From the NCBI RefSeq assembly GCF_000348945.1, contig NZ_AOCK01000011.1:62001-126000 (forward strand): DNA of 64,000 nucleotides. The letters are read 5' to 3'. The position numbers and the translations under genes were made by a program. The notes under the pieces are model-generated. The model had not been told where the DNA came from, did not search any database, and saw nothing but the letters and a program-made list of their open reading frames with translations. The stretch comes from Paeniglutamicibacter gangotriensis Lz1y. Its GTDB lineage: Bacteria; Actinomycetota; Actinomycetes; Actinomycetales; Micrococcaceae. Of the stretch, positions 1 to 8,724 are shown in pieces (position 1 is the stretch's first letter; every line of letters starts with the position of its first letter).

Positions 1-288
1 TACGAACATCAGCTGGCGGCGGGAAACCGGGGATTCGAGGCGGGTATGCTTGCCGATTTCCGCCACCCGGGCGATGACCACATCTCCGGGCCGCGGTGCC
101 ACCTCGGCTCCGGCGATCAGGTGGAAGTCCTCTGGCCGCTTGGAAAATTCGGTTGCCACAAAACGGGTGGCGTAGGCGGCACGGATGCCCAGTGCCCGTC
201 GGGCTTCAATCGGAAGGTGGCGCTCGCATCCTTCATCCGCGGCTGCGGCGTCGAAGAATTCGGGTTCAAGGCTGGTGCTGATGCTCAT
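1..288 (-). CDS. Conserved hypothetical protein, N-terminal 96 residues (gene runs off the window)
   Basis: The reverse strand reads from an ATG at 288 without a stop to the window edge, giving 96 residues that begin MSISTSLEPEFFDAAAADEG. The start is chosen because AAAAGGA lies about seven bases upstream. The visible part contains GDVVIARVAEIGKHTRLES, which looks like a small beta-rich domain. I recognise no catalytic motif, no signal peptide and no membrane segment. The remainder of the protein lies outside the window, so the function cannot be judged. Base composition matches the neighbours. Confidence 0.7.
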   Translation of the reverse strand, partial: MSISTSLEPEFFDAAAADEGCERHLPIEARRALGIRAAYATRFVATEFSKRPEDFHLIAGAEVAPRPGDVVIARVAEIGKHTRLESPVSRRQLMFV

Positions 289-388
289 CGGGGAGTCCTT
301 TTCGCTGGGCTGAAACACACGCCGCACCGCTGCGGCGGCACGACCTGTGCCTCGTGTTGCCCCTAGTCAAAGCCTCGAAAGCAAGCAA

Positions 389-494
389 CGGGTAAACACC
401 CGATGAGTGAGCTCTCATAAATCCCACAGTTGCTCTCATAATCGCCGAGCGCGGCCGCGGAAAGCCGGTGTCGTTGCCCCTAGGAAACTCTCAT
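389..494. promoter_or_regulatory. Repeat-rich upstream region: 14-bp palindrome and three CTCTCAT repeats
   Basis: CGGGT-AAAC-ACCCG at 389-402 is a perfect short palindrome. GCTCTCATAA occurs at 411-420 and again at 432-441, exactly 21 bp apart, and CTCTCAT recurs at 488-494. The block lies upstream of the leftward gene at 1-288 and downstream of the leftward phosphatase gene, so it could bind a regulator of the former. No specific factor can be named. Confidence 0.3.
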
Positions 495-569
495 CGAGAT
501 TTTTACCCCGGAGGGCGCACCCTCATGCATTGGTTCTGGTGGCCATGCCGCCAGCTGATTGAATCAGGA

Positions 570-1091
570 TCAGCGAGGCACCACGAAGTTCGTCACCGTC
601 ATGTCGCGCCCATCGATTTCCGCCCAGGGCTTGTCGGTCTCCAGCACCGTCATTCCCAGCGTCGGGTAGTTCATGGCCAACTCGTAGACGGCCTCTTCCT
701 CGGAATCCACCGCGGCCAGGGCCATGGCCAGTTCCTGGAGCACCGGCTGGTGCCCGATGACCAGCAGCGTGGTGACCGTTTCGGGAGTCTCGTTAATGAT
801 GGAGCAGAGCTTGGAGCTCGAGGCGCCGTAGATGCGGGAATCCAAATAGGGTGTTGGCGCTTTCTCCCCCAGTTCGCTGATCACCCAGGCACAGGTGGCC
901 CGGGTCCGATGGGCATCCGAAAGCACGATGTAGTCAGGCACCACGTCGTTCTCGCGCAGCCATGCTCCGGCGGCCGGAGCCTCCCGGTTTCCGCGGGCCG
1001 CAAGCGGCCTCTCGTGATCACTCATGCCCAAGGGATAGTCGGCCTTCGCGTGACGCAGCAACACGAGTCGCTTGAGGTGATGTTTACTCAT
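570..1091 (-). CDS. SixA-like histidine phosphatase family protein
   Basis: This 173-residue protein belongs to the histidine phosphatase (phosphoglycerate mutase-like) superfamily. It has the LVLLRHAKAD motif at residues 9-18, where the RH pair supplies the phospho-accepting histidine, and a second catalytic histidine in VIGHQP near residue 113. The length and motifs match the SixA/phosphohistidine phosphatase branch. The substrate is unknown; in Escherichia coli SixA acts on phosphohistidine of phosphotransfer proteins, but no such partner is visible here. A TAAGCT -10 box ends seven bases before the ATG and there is no Shine-Dalgarno, so the mRNA is probably leaderless. It is transcribed alone. 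Confidence 0.85.
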   Translation of the reverse strand: MSKHHLKRLVLLRHAKADYPLGMSDHERPLAARGNREAPAAGAWLRENDVVPDYIVLSDAHRTRATCAWVISELGEKAPTPYLDSRIYGASSSKLCSIINETPETVTTLLVIGHQPVLQELAMALAAVDSEEEAVYELAMNYPTLGMTVLETDKPWAEIDGRDMTVTNFVVPR

Positions 1092-1179
1092 ACACCCAAG
1101 CTTAGGCGGCGCGTGTGGTTAAACGCCCGTGGGAGCCGCATCGTTGGATGCTGGCTCCCACGGGGAACAAGGTGTGGAT

Positions 1180-1977
1180 CTAGATGGTGTATTCCGGGGC
1201 GGCCCAGACGACGACCTCGGGGTGCTCGTAAAAACGGTAGCCCTGGCCGCGTACGGTGCGCACGGTGTTGGCCAGGCGGCCCAGCTTGGAGCGCAGGCGA
1301 CGGATGTGCACGTCGATGGTGCGTTCGTTGGGGACCTCTTCGGCGTTGCGCCACAGGTTGGTCAGCAGCTCGTCGCGGCCCACCGTGCGGGTGCCGTTCT
1401 CCACCAGGTAGTTCAGCAGTTCGAATTCCTTGAACGTGAGGTTCAGGGTCTCGCCATCCAGGTGCACCTCACGGCGGGACAGATCGATCAGCACGCCGGA
1501 GGGACGCGGCGCAGCAGGCCGGGCATCCACACGCGGGCGGCGGTTGACGGTGGGGTCGCCCAGCGCCTGACGCACCACGTCGATGTTCTCACCCTGCGCG
1601 CTCGCCGGGGCCAGCGCTACGGCGGCGTGGGTCTGTGCTTCGGGAGACAGTGTGGCCAAGAATGCGCGGACCTGCGTGGCCAGTTTGCCCAGCGAGGTTC
1701 CCTGCGCCTGGGCTACCGACTCGTCGAGGCCGACATAAAGCACGAAGCCGCGTGCGGTGGTGTCCCCCGTTACCGGCTGCGGGCCCGAGGTACCACTGGG
1801 TGCCACCACCGGGGTTGGAGCCGTCATCGGCTGGGGGTCATGGGCCGTTGGCACCGCGTGGAGCTGGCGGTAGCCGGCCGGAGCATAGCTGCCGGGCACA
1901 GTGTTGCGCTGCGCTGCCGCCGCGCGTGACTGGGCGTTGCGGATTGAGACATGGACGTATCCGGAAGTTACCGACAT
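1180..1977 (-). CDS. Winged-helix transcriptional regulator (OmpR/PhoB-type DNA-binding domain, no canonical receiver)
   Basis: The 265-residue protein ends in a PhoB-type winged helix (about residues 160-250: SGVLIDLSRREVHLDG, LTFKEFELLNYLV, RTIDVHIRRLRSKLG, VRGQGYRF). The N-terminal part has a short region (ARGFVLYVGLDESVAQ) but lacks the receiver-domain acidic pocket and phospho-acceptor aspartate. It therefore probably acts without phosphorylation, as an orphan regulator. The first 80 residues are low in complexity and rich in Ala and Pro. The ATG at 1977 is preceded by AGAGGTAAAGAAG. It is divergent from the response regulator at 2563 across a 585-bp spacer. Target genes are unknown. Confidence 0.8.
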   Translation of the reverse strand: MSVTSGYVHVSIRNAQSRAAAAQRNTVPGSYAPAGYRQLHAVPTAHDPQPMTAPTPVVAPSGTSGPQPVTGDTTARGFVLYVGLDESVAQAQGTSLGKLATQVRAFLATLSPEAQTHAAVALAPASAQGENIDVVRQALGDPTVNRRPRVDARPAAPRPSGVLIDLSRREVHLDGETLNLTFKEFELLNYLVENGTRTVGRDELLTNLWRNAEEVPNERTIDVHIRRLRSKLGRLANTVRTVRGQGYRFYEHPEVVVWAAPEYTI

Positions 1978-2562
1978 GCTTCTTTACCTCTAACTCGTGT
2001 GAATGCCACGGAATGGCGCGAATGCTTAGGAGCCCCGTTGATCTCGCCGGTGCGAGGAACGGAAACGATGCGAGTGTCACTGAGCGTCAAAGTAGTTTCG
2101 ACGCTCAGCTGGGCATTCGACAACAACACTGGCGATAGGTCATCGCCACGCCTACAAAAAGGCTGCTCTGTGTTGTTGCTGCGCTATTCACAATCACTAG
2201 TTTCCTCGTAATATTAGGAACCCGCAAGTAACAAACTTAGATACTGTCCACAATGTGAGACGTCAAGCGCTTTATGTGGCAATCATCACACTGTGCAGAT
2301 ATGTAACGATGAGACTTCGGACAAGGCGGTATGCGCTGCGATTTTGTAAAGTGCAAGCAATCTGATCAATTCGCCAAGAAAACATCGTTTCAACGGACCG
2401 AACTACACCCAGAGCCCTCTGCAGGCAACGAGCGACCCAACATTGCCTCGACCAACAGCTCCGGCCCGGCCAGTGAGCCCTAAGCTGGAACCAGCAGGCC
2501 TCACAGCCCACACACAGCCGGACCACAGAGCTGGCCTACACCTCGGAGGGAAAGTTAACATC
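1978..2562. other. 585-bp AT-richer divergent intergenic region
   Basis: No gene is supported here. The region separates the leftward winged-helix regulator from the rightward two-component operon and is clearly more AT-rich than its flanks between about 2130 and 2400. It contains an inverted repeat GGCGAT-5-ATCGCC at 2131-2147 and a CRP/GlxR-like site at 2275-2290 (separate entry). The short reading frames that cross it show no recognisable protein features. Confidence 0.6.
2275..2290. promoter_or_regulatory. CRP/GlxR-like operator candidate
   Basis: TGTGGCAATCATCACA matches the CRP/GlxR consensus TGTGA-N6-TCACA at nine of ten defined positions. It lies about 270 bp before the response regulator start and about 300 bp before the winged-helix gene start, so it could serve either. 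The assignment is by pattern only. Confidence 0.4.
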
Positions 2563-3303
2563 ATGCCAAGCTCCCGCTTTTCTCCCACGCAATTACCCCG
2601 CCTCACCCACCCGGACGGCACCGCCATCAAGGTGCTCGTCGTCGATGACGAACCCTCGCTGGCCGAGTTGGTCTCCATGGGCACCCGTATGTTGGGCTGG
2701 GAGGCCAGTGTTGCCCACGATGGTCCCTCCGCGGTGGAAGCTGCACGCAAATCGACACCCGACGTCTTGGTGCTCGACTGGATGCTGCCGGGCTTTGAAG
2801 GCCCGGAGGTGTTGCGCAAGGTCCGCACCTTCCTTCCCGAGGTTCCAGTGCTTTTCCTGACCGCCAAGGACGCGGTGGAAGACCGGATCGAGGGACTGGG
2901 CATCGGTGCCGACGATTACGTGGCCAAGCCCTTCAGCCTCGAGGAAGTCCTCTTGCGCCTGCACAAACTGGTGGAACGCTCCGGCGCCACGGCCGCGGAC
3001 GGCGCGGAACTGGTCGTGGGCGACCTGGTACTGAACTCCGACTCCCATGACGTCACCCGGGCGGGGGCCCCGATCAACCTCACCGCCACCGAATTCGAGT
3101 TGCTGTCCTACCTGATGGTCAACGCCCGCCGCGTGGTCTCCAAGACGCAGATCCTGGACAACGTCTGGCACTACGACTTCGGCGGCCAGGCCAATATCGT
3201 TGAGCTCTACATTTCCTACCTGCGTAAGAAGATCGAGGCCGACGGCCCCGCGATGATCCACACCGTGCGTGGGGCCGGGTACATGCTCAAGCCCGCGTCA
3301 TGA
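2563..3303 (+). CDS. OmpR/PhoB-family response regulator
   Basis: This 246-residue regulator has a receiver domain (KVLVVDDEPSLAEL; phospho-acceptor Asp72 in LVLDWMLPG; the conserved Lys in YVAKPF near 122) followed by a PhoB-type winged helix ending VRGAGYMLKPAS. The ATG at 2563 is chosen because GGAGGG lies 12 bases upstream; the open frame extends further upstream but with low-complexity sequence. The last codons overlap the kinase start by ATGA, so the two are translationally coupled. It probably binds DNA after phosphorylation by that kinase. The stimulus is unknown; closest in type to actinobacterial TcrA/PrrA/TrcR regulators. Confidence 0.92.
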   Translation: MPSSRFSPTQLPRLTHPDGTAIKVLVVDDEPSLAELVSMGTRMLGWEASVAHDGPSAVEAARKSTPDVLVLDWMLPGFEGPEVLRKVRTFLPEVPVLFLTAKDAVEDRIEGLGIGADDYVAKPFSLEEVLLRLHKLVERSGATAADGAELVVGDLVLNSDSHDVTRAGAPINLTATEFELLSYLMVNARRVVSKTQILDNVWHYDFGGQANIVELYISYLRKKIEADGPAMIHTVRGAGYMLKPAS

Positions 3304-4955
3304 GCCACAACGCACGCCCCGCCTTGCCCTCCGAGCCCCTGAGCCCGCGATCCCCCGAGTCTGCCACTCCGGCCGCTGCCGATACCCAGCCCCCCGGGCC
3401 TCCTCCGAACGGCGGCCCCAGGGACGCGCGCGGCCACGCTCCGTTGCAGGCCCGGCTGCGCAATCGCCTCGGTCAGCTCACCTTGCAACGCAAGCTCTTG
3501 CTGGCGCTGATTGGTTCGCTCGCGCTGATCTGTACGGTCATCGGACTGCTGTTGAATACCGGTATGCGCCAATCGATGGCCACGCAATTGCACGAACAAT
3601 TGAATTTTGCCTCAGAACGGACAGCCTCCTACACGGCACAAAATGGCCGCGACGCACCCCAGGGATCGATCTTCGCCCCCGGCCAGGCCTCGGGCACGCT
3701 GAATGCCAGAATCCTCTCCGGATACCTGTTTTCCGGCGGTGTGCTGGACTCAAAGACCGGCGAGCGCAAAGACATCACGGGCACCGATGCACAGTTGCTC
3801 TCCACGGTGACGGTCGATGCCGCCCCCGTGGTCAAGGAATTGAGCGTCGGGGACTACCTGCTCTCGGCGCAAGAAGACCCCGGTTCCGGCGGCATCCTGA
3901 TCACCGGGCTACCCACGGCACCCAACGAGCGCACCCTGGCCGCCCTGGGCGTCCTGACGCTGACCATCTCCCTGGCCGGGGTCATCGCCATCGGACTGAT
4001 TGGGTCCTTGATCATCCGTCGGTCACTGGCTCCTCTGCAACGGGTCTCGGCGGTGGCCTCCTCGGTGGCCAGTGCCGAACTGAAATCCGGGACCGCGGCG
4101 CTGGAGGCCAGGGTCACCCCCGCGGACTCGATCCCCGGCACCGAATCCGGGGAGGTGGGCAGGGCGCTAAACGCATTGCTGGACAATGTGGGCACCGCCT
4201 TCGCTGCGCGCGAGGAATCAGAAGCCCAAATGCGCCAATTTGTTGCCGACGCTTCGCACGAGCTGCGCACTCCACTGTCGGCCATCCGCGGATACACCGA
4301 GCTGATCAGCGCCACCGAGCACTTCTCCGACGACGGGCAGCGCTCGCTGGACCGGGTGCTTGAACAAAGCACGCGGATGAGTACGCTGGTGGAAAACCTG
4401 CTGCTACTGGCCCGCCTCGATGAAAAACACCACGTGAAGACGACCCCGGTGGACCTGGGGAAACTGGCCGCCGAGATCACCGAGGATTTCCGGATCACCA
4501 CCCCCGACCACCACTGGGAAAACGACATTCCGGCCAGCCCTCTGGTCGTCTCCGGCGATGCCGCGGCACTGCGCCGGGTCATCACCAACCTGTTGGCCAA
4601 CGCCCGAAAACACACCTCCGAGGGCAACACCGTCACGGTGTCGGTCACCGAGGATTCCAATGCTCACCAGGCGATCCTGCGGGTGGCCGATACCGGCGAG
4701 GGAATCGCACCAGGGTTCCTGCCGCAGGTCTTCAAGCGCTTCACCCGCGCCGATGCCGCGCGTTCGGGAGCGGACGGCACCACCGGGCTGGGCCTACCCA
4801 TCGCCAAAGCCATCGTCGAGTCGCACCACGGAAGCATCGATGTCACCTCGGTCCCGGGGAACACGGTCTTCGAAGTCCGGCTGCCGCTGCCGGTGCAGGT
4901 GCTACCCAAGCCCGCAGACCCGCCACGGCCTAACGCCCGAGGTATCCGGCCCTGA
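3300..4955 (+). CDS. Membrane sensor histidine kinase partnered with the preceding response regulator
   Basis: This is a 551-residue kinase. A proline-rich cytoplasmic N-terminus is followed by TM1 (about 66-86), an extracytoplasmic sensor region of roughly 125 residues, TM2 (about 212-239) and a HAMP linker. Next come the dimerisation/phospho-acceptor domain with DASHELRTPLSA (His320) and a HATPase_c domain with an N box (NLLANARKH) and G box (GTTGLGLPIA). It overlaps the response regulator by four bases. The layout is typical of actinobacterial TrcS/MprB-like kinases. The extracytoplasmic segment has no named sensor domain that I can identify. Confidence 0.92.
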   Translation: MSHNARPALPSEPLSPRSPESATPAAADTQPPGPPPNGGPRDARGHAPLQARLRNRLGQLTLQRKLLLALIGSLALICTVIGLLLNTGMRQSMATQLHEQLNFASERTASYTAQNGRDAPQGSIFAPGQASGTLNARILSGYLFSGGVLDSKTGERKDITGTDAQLLSTVTVDAAPVVKELSVGDYLLSAQEDPGSGGILITGLPTAPNERTLAALGVLTLTISLAGVIAIGLIGSLIIRRSLAPLQRVSAVASSVASAELKSGTAALEARVTPADSIPGTESGEVGRALNALLDNVGTAFAAREESEAQMRQFVADASHELRTPLSAIRGYTELISATEHFSDDGQRSLDRVLEQSTRMSTLVENLLLLARLDEKHHVKTTPVDLGKLAAEITEDFRITTPDHHWENDIPASPLVVSGDAAALRRVITNLLANARKHTSEGNTVTVSVTEDSNAHQAILRVADTGEGIAPGFLPQVFKRFTRADAARSGADGTTGLGLPIAKAIVESHHGSIDVTSVPGNTVFEVRLPLPVQVLPKPADPPRPNARGIRP

Positions 4956-4958
4956 CAC

Positions 4959-5020
4959 AAAAAAGCGACGCCCGAGCGGCACCGCGAATCACTGTTCCTG
5001 GTGCCGTTCCGACGCCGCTT
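4959..5020 (-). terminator. Rho-independent terminator for upp
   Basis: Read on the reverse strand, a long imperfect hairpin with arms AAGCGGCG...CGGCACC and GGTGCCG...CGTCGCTT is followed directly by a run of six T (plus-strand A run 4959-4964). One G-U pair forms only on the reverse strand, so it fits termination of upp, whose stop is 27 bases upstream, rather than of the kinase gene. Confidence 0.75.
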
Positions 5021-5046
5021 CGTTGCTGCGGGTCTGTCCCGAATCC

Positions 5047-5685
5047 CTAGTGGGCAACCCCGTAGAGGCGGTCGCCGGCGTCGCCCAGTCCGGGAACGAT
5101 GTAGGAATTTTCGTCAAGCTTTTCGTCCAGGGCGCCCAGGATCAGGTGGACCTTGTCATTGTCGCCGTAGGCCTCTTCCAGTCGGGCCAGGCCCTCGGGT
5201 GCGGCAATCAGGCAGATGCAGGTGACGTCGGCTGCCCCACGGGCAAAGAGGAACTTGATCGATTCGATCAGCGTGCCGCCGGTGGCAAGCATCGGGTCAA
5301 GCACGAAGACCTGGCGTCCGGTCAGATCCGCGGGAAGACGCTCTGCATAGGTGATGATGTCGAGGGTTTCCTCGTTGCGTGCCATGCCCAGGAAACCGAC
5401 CTCTGCGGTCGGGACCAGGCGTGTCATGCCTTCGAGCATGCCCAGGCCTGCGCGCAGGATCGGGACCACCAACGGGGTCGGCTTGGCAAAGGCAATGCCC
5501 TTGGTCGTGGCCACCGGAGTCTGGACCTGGATCTCAACGGTCTTGACGTCGCGCGTGGCTTCATAGGCCAGCAGGGTCACCAACTCGTCGGTCAATTGCC
5601 GGAAAACCGGGGAGGGGGTGTTTTTGTCCCGAAGGACAGATACCTTGTGTGCCACCAACGGGTGGTCAACTACCTGTACGCGCAT
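5047..5685 (-). CDS. upp: Uracil phosphoribosyltransferase
   Basis: The 212-residue enzyme converts uracil and PRPP to UMP in pyrimidine salvage. It shows the type I phosphoribosyltransferase PRPP-binding loop [11 protein letters not shown], the upstream [10 protein letters not shown] motif, and the uracil-binding C-terminus [15 protein letters not shown]. Length matches the Upp family. The open frame continues far upstream but the family start is [14 protein letters not shown] at 5685. That ATG is preceded by TAGATT seven bases upstream and no Shine-Dalgarno, consistent with a leaderless transcript. It is divergent from tadA. Confidence 0.97.
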   Translation of the reverse strand: MRVQVVDHPLVAHKVSVLRDKNTPSPVFRQLTDELVTLLAYEATRDVKTVEIQVQTPVATTKGIAFAKPTPLVVPILRAGLGMLEGMTRLVPTAEVGFLGMARNEETLDIITYAERLPADLTGRQVFVLDPMLATGGTLIESIKFLFARGAADVTCICLIAAPEGLARLEEAYGDNDKVHLILGALDEKLDENSYIVPGLGDAGDRLYGVAH

Positions 5686-5806
5686 GCACCAAAATCTACC
5701 AGCCAAACGCCCCCAATTCCCGGTTTTCGCATTTGGCACTCTGGTGATTCCCACCATGGGGGCTGTACCCGGGCACTCGGCCGACAAAGCTAGCATGGGA
5801 TGCACA

Positions 5807-6289
5807 ATGACTGATTCTTCCCACCTGACGCTCATGGACCTGGCCCTCGACGAGGCCCGGGCTGCCCTTTCCACCGGGGATGTGCCCATCGGCGCGGTAA
5901 TCACCGGCCCCGATGGAAGCGTGCTGGCCACCGGACGCAATGAGCGCGAGGCCCACGGCGATCCCACGGCCCATGCCGAACTCGTGGCCATCCGATCGGC
6001 GGCCCGGGCGTTGCGTGAGGCAGGAACAGACGACGGGTGGCGGCTGGAGGACTGCACGCTGGTGGTCACTCTGGAACCGTGTGCCATGTGCGCCGGGGCG
6101 ATCGTGCTCTCGCGCATCCCGCGCGTTGTTTTCGGAGCCTGGGATGAGAAGGCCGGTGCCGTGGGATCGGTATTCGACATCCTGCGCGAACCGCGACTGA
6201 ACCACTGGGTCGAGGTTTATCCCGGGGTGCGCGAGGAAGAGTGCGGACGTCTGCTCTCCGAGTTCTTCCGGGCACGCCGACAGAAATAA
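5807..6289 (+). CDS. tadA: tRNA-specific adenosine deaminase TadA
   Basis: The 160-residue zinc deaminase converts wobble adenosine 34 to inosine in tRNA. The HAE motif (AHAEL) supplies a zinc histidine and the catalytic glutamate, and [12 protein letters not shown] supplies the two zinc cysteines (PCxxC). Length and the DVPIGAVI N-terminal motif match TadA rather than cytosine deaminases. The start at 5807 is chosen from the family N-terminus; an ATG at 5795 is also in frame and no clear Shine-Dalgarno is present. TAGCAT at 5791-5796 could be the -10 of a near-leaderless mRNA. Confidence 0.95.
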   Translation: MTDSSHLTLMDLALDEARAALSTGDVPIGAVITGPDGSVLATGRNEREAHGDPTAHAELVAIRSAARALREAGTDDGWRLEDCTLVVTLEPCAMCAGAIVLSRIPRVVFGAWDEKAGAVGSVFDILREPRLNHWVEVYPGVREEECGRLLSEFFRARRQK

Positions 6290-6303
6290 GTTTCCCCGAC
6301 GCA

Positions 6304-7542
6304 TCAGCGTTGACGCAGGGCATCCAGCCTGGCAATGGTTGTGGCCCGCGACTTGGGCGAGTCCAGGGAAAAGGACCTGCAGTCCCCCAGATCCTCGGTG
6401 ATCCATTGTTCGATCTGTGCAACGCGCACCAGCACGCCGTCGCTGGCGGGCTCAAACGTCCACCACGCAATCCTGGCGTTGTCCGGATCGTATTGCCACA
6501 ACCCGATGATCCGGCCCCGGTCCACGATCGGATGGTCCGACAGGTCGGCGGCCAGCGCCGACCCGCTCATCCCCGCCACCGCTTCGGCGCCGGTTTCATC
6601 AAACAGATCGGCAGAGTTCCTCCGCAGCAGCACCAGCGAGTCTGAGCCCGAAAGCAGCTGGATATCTGCGGCCTTCGGTGCCTCGAACCCTGCCAGCTCG
6701 TCAACATCCCCCGGCAGCATCCACAGCACGTGGCCGGCAGCGGTGGGAACTTCCACGGCGCCGGTTGCCGCCAGCGCTTTCTTGGACTGGGCCACGGTGA
6801 AGGCGCTGAACCAGCGGATCTGGCCCAGCGTGGCTCCCCCGGTCCAGCACAGAAACCGCTCCAACATCCGGACCCTGACCGCCTCGTCGTCTTGGCCACT
6901 ATCTTCCAGCTGCCAGGCGACGTAGGAGTAGCGTTGCTGGTCCAGCCGACCGTTCACCGGCACCCGTCGGATCCGCCCATCGGCCTGCAACAGCCCCAAC
7001 GCGGCGGGCAACGTGGTGGATGCGCCTTTTTTCTTTCCTTCCTCGCCCAGACTGCGGACCTTGTCCCCCAGGACCTGCTTGATCCCGCGCGGGTCCAGGG
7101 CCTCGGTTTCGGTGCCGCGGACACCGAGCAGCACTCGCAGCACCTCAGCGGCGAGATCCTCAATTTCTCTCCGCTCCACCCCGAGGCGTTGCAGCACCTT
7201 CACGGAGGCCTCGGCCGAGGCATGTCCCAGCTGCAGCCCCCAGGCGTAGTCCGTGGCAGGCAAGACATACGTGCAACCCCGTGCGGCGGGTAGCTCGTGG
7301 ATGTGCTGCGCGGCGAGTGCCGCATCGGCCTCGGGGCGGCGGATGCCGGCCCGGGCAAAAAGTGTCAGGTAGGCATTCGCGCCGCCGACCGACCGGGCCC
7401 AGCCCGCCCGGTCCAGAACCGTGGCCGGGTCGGCCCCCGCGAGTGTCCCTCCAAGGCCCTGACGGTGCCACGACCAGACCCGCAACAACTCCGGGGTCAA
7501 CTGCTCTTGCGGGATCTGCGGCACGGCCGCCTTTGTCGTCAT
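6304..7542 (-). CDS. Winged-helix DNA-binding domain protein of the HTH_42/YcaQ-like family
   Basis: This 412-residue protein resembles the HTH_42 (DUF1006) family, which includes Escherichia coli YcaQ/AlkX, a DNA glycosylase that acts on alkylated and crosslinked bases. Features used are the N-terminal ELLRVWSWHRQGL helix, the long winged-helix repeats, and the C-terminal PIVDRGRIIGLWQYDPD strand typical of the family. Enzymatic activity cannot be confirmed from the sequence because the catalytic QxQ/QxD motif is not clear to me. The ATG at 7542 (MTTKAAVPQI) is preferred to longer upstream extensions, which run through the tRNA promoter region. Confidence 0.7.
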   Translation of the reverse strand: MTTKAAVPQIPQEQLTPELLRVWSWHRQGLGGTLAGADPATVLDRAGWARSVGGANAYLTLFARAGIRRPEADAALAAQHIHELPAARGCTYVLPATDYAWGLQLGHASAEASVKVLQRLGVERREIEDLAAEVLRVLLGVRGTETEALDPRGIKQVLGDKVRSLGEEGKKKGASTTLPAALGLLQADGRIRRVPVNGRLDQQRYSYVAWQLEDSGQDDEAVRVRMLERFLCWTGGATLGQIRWFSAFTVAQSKKALAATGAVEVPTAAGHVLWMLPGDVDELAGFEAPKAADIQLLSGSDSLVLLRRNSADLFDETGAEAVAGMSGSALAADLSDHPIVDRGRIIGLWQYDPDNARIAWWTFEPASDGVLVRVAQIEQWITEDLGDCRSFSLDSPKSRATTIARLDALRQR

Positions 7543-7574
7543 GGCTACATTCTGCCCCGAAGTACCCCACGTTT

Positions 7575-7602
7575 TTGTTGTGGGGCGTTTTCCCGGTATA
7601 GT
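7575..7602 (+). promoter_or_regulatory. Promoter of tRNA-Ser
   Basis: TATAGT at 7597-7602 is a near-consensus -10 box eleven bases before the mature tRNA 5' end, with TTGTTG at 7575-7580 as -35 (16-bp spacer). The -35 lies in an inverted repeat CCCCAC-9-GTGGGG (7565-7585), which could be an operator. Confidence 0.55.
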
Positions 7603-7612
7603 ATTCAGGTCT

Positions 7613-7703
7613 GGAGATGTGTCCGAGCGGCCGAAGGTGCAACACTCGAAATGTTGTGTACGGTAACCCCGTACCGTGGGTTCAAATCCCACCGTCTCCG
7701 CCA
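7613..7703 (+). tRNA. tRNA-Ser (anticodon CGA)
   Basis: The acceptor stem GGAGATG pairs with CGTCTCC at 7693-7699, with encoded CCA at 7701-7703. The anticodon stem CAACA/TGTTG encloses the loop CTCGAAA with anticodon CGA at 7647-7649. A long variable arm (TACGGTAACCCCGTA) and the T arm GTGGG-TTCAAAT-CCCAC confirm a class II serine tRNA that reads UCG codons. No integrase or attachment duplication is next to it. Confidence 0.95.
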
Positions 7704-7712
7704 GCCATAAAG

Positions 7713-7757
7713 GCCCCAGCTTCCTGAGCATCATAGGGAAGCTGGGGTCTTTTGCTT
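7713..7757 (+). terminator. Rho-independent terminator of tRNA-Ser
   Basis: CCCCAGCTTCC (7714-7724) and GGAAGCTGGGG (7737-7747) form an 11-bp perfect stem, followed by TCTTTT. Confidence 0.85.
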
Positions 7758-7896
7758 TGCCAAAAACATCCGGCAGAAAACGGTTTTACCGGCCCGTAGT
7801 TCACCGCACCTACTGCCCTTGACCGGCACTCGGCTCACCTGGCGCGGGCAATGCTGTCCGAAGCGGTTTCTTCCGACCCTTGGGATGATGCGATCC

Positions 7897-8670
7897 TCAG
7901 GCCTTGCGTCCGTTGCCCAACCATTGCTCAAAGGTCGTCGGATCCCGCCGCACCGCGCCCGAGGGCAACAGCCCGCCGTTGAGCACCTTCATGCCGGGAA
8001 CCGGCACACCGATCACTCGTGAGTGTGGCCCGCGGCTTCCGGTGGCAGCATTGTTTTTGGAGACCAGGCGTGCCAACTGGGCCATATCGCGGGGTTCGGG
8101 ACCGGCAAGCTCAACACCCGCCGCCGCACTCTTCCCGGATTCGACGCTCGAAGCTACTAGACGTGCCACGGCATCTGCGGCCACGGGCTGGGTTTGCATG
8201 CGGGGAACCACCGAGATCGGCCCGAATTTCATCTGCTGCAGCAGGGTTTCGGCCAGTTCGAACCACTGGGTGGAGCGCACGATGGTGGTGGGGACCTTCG
8301 TGTTTTGGTATCGGGCTTCCTGCGCGGCCTTGCCCCGGTAGTACCCCATGCGTTTATTGATCTCGGGATTGCGGGCGTTGATGATCGAGACGCATACCAA
8401 GTGCCCCACCGCTTCCTGCTCGGCGGTGTTAATGATGTTCTTGGCCGTGGTGTCATAGAAATCAATGCATGTTGCCGCGCTGACGCTGACCAGGTTCAGA
8501 CAATCCACCACCGCGTCGGCCCCGTGGAAAACCTCCGCCAGGCCGGACCCGGTGTAGGCATCAACCCCCGAGGTTCGGCTGGCGGCCACCACCTCGTGTC
8601 CGGTGCCCAGCAGCAGGCCAACAACCCGCCTGCCCATGTTTCCGCTACCGCCAAGAACGATGATCTTCAT
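7897..8670 (-). CDS. NAD(P)-binding NmrA/SDR-type protein
   Basis: The 257-residue protein starts with a Rossmann fold (MKIIVLGGSGNMGRRVV, GxxGxxG) and has the atypical-SDR layout of NmrA-like NAD(P)H-binding proteins (LVCVSIINA, YYRGKAAQE, TIVRSTQWFE). In this family members act as reductases or as redox-sensing, non-catalytic proteins. The YxxxK pair is present only loosely (YYRGK), so catalytic status is unclear. TAAGCT ends seven bases before the ATG and there is no Shine-Dalgarno, which fits a leaderless message. No operon partner is visible. Confidence 0.75.
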   Translation of the reverse strand: MKIIVLGGSGNMGRRVVGLLLGTGHEVVAASRTSGVDAYTGSGLAEVFHGADAVVDCLNLVSVSAATCIDFYDTTAKNIINTAEQEAVGHLVCVSIINARNPEINKRMGYYRGKAAQEARYQNTKVPTTIVRSTQWFELAETLLQQMKFGPISVVPRMQTQPVAADAVARLVASSVESGKSAAAGVELAGPEPRDMAQLARLVSKNNAATGSRGPHSRVIGVPVPGMKVLNGGLLPSGAVRRDPTTFEQWLGNGRKA

Positions 8671-8724
8671 GTGATTCAGCTTACGCCTTGACCCCCAGGT
8701 CGGTCTGGGGCAACCAGGAAGCGC

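Noticed and set aside
7613-7757. tRNA-Ser as an integration site for a genomic island
   Set aside because: No integrase gene, direct repeat of the tRNA 3' end or shift in gene content follows it.
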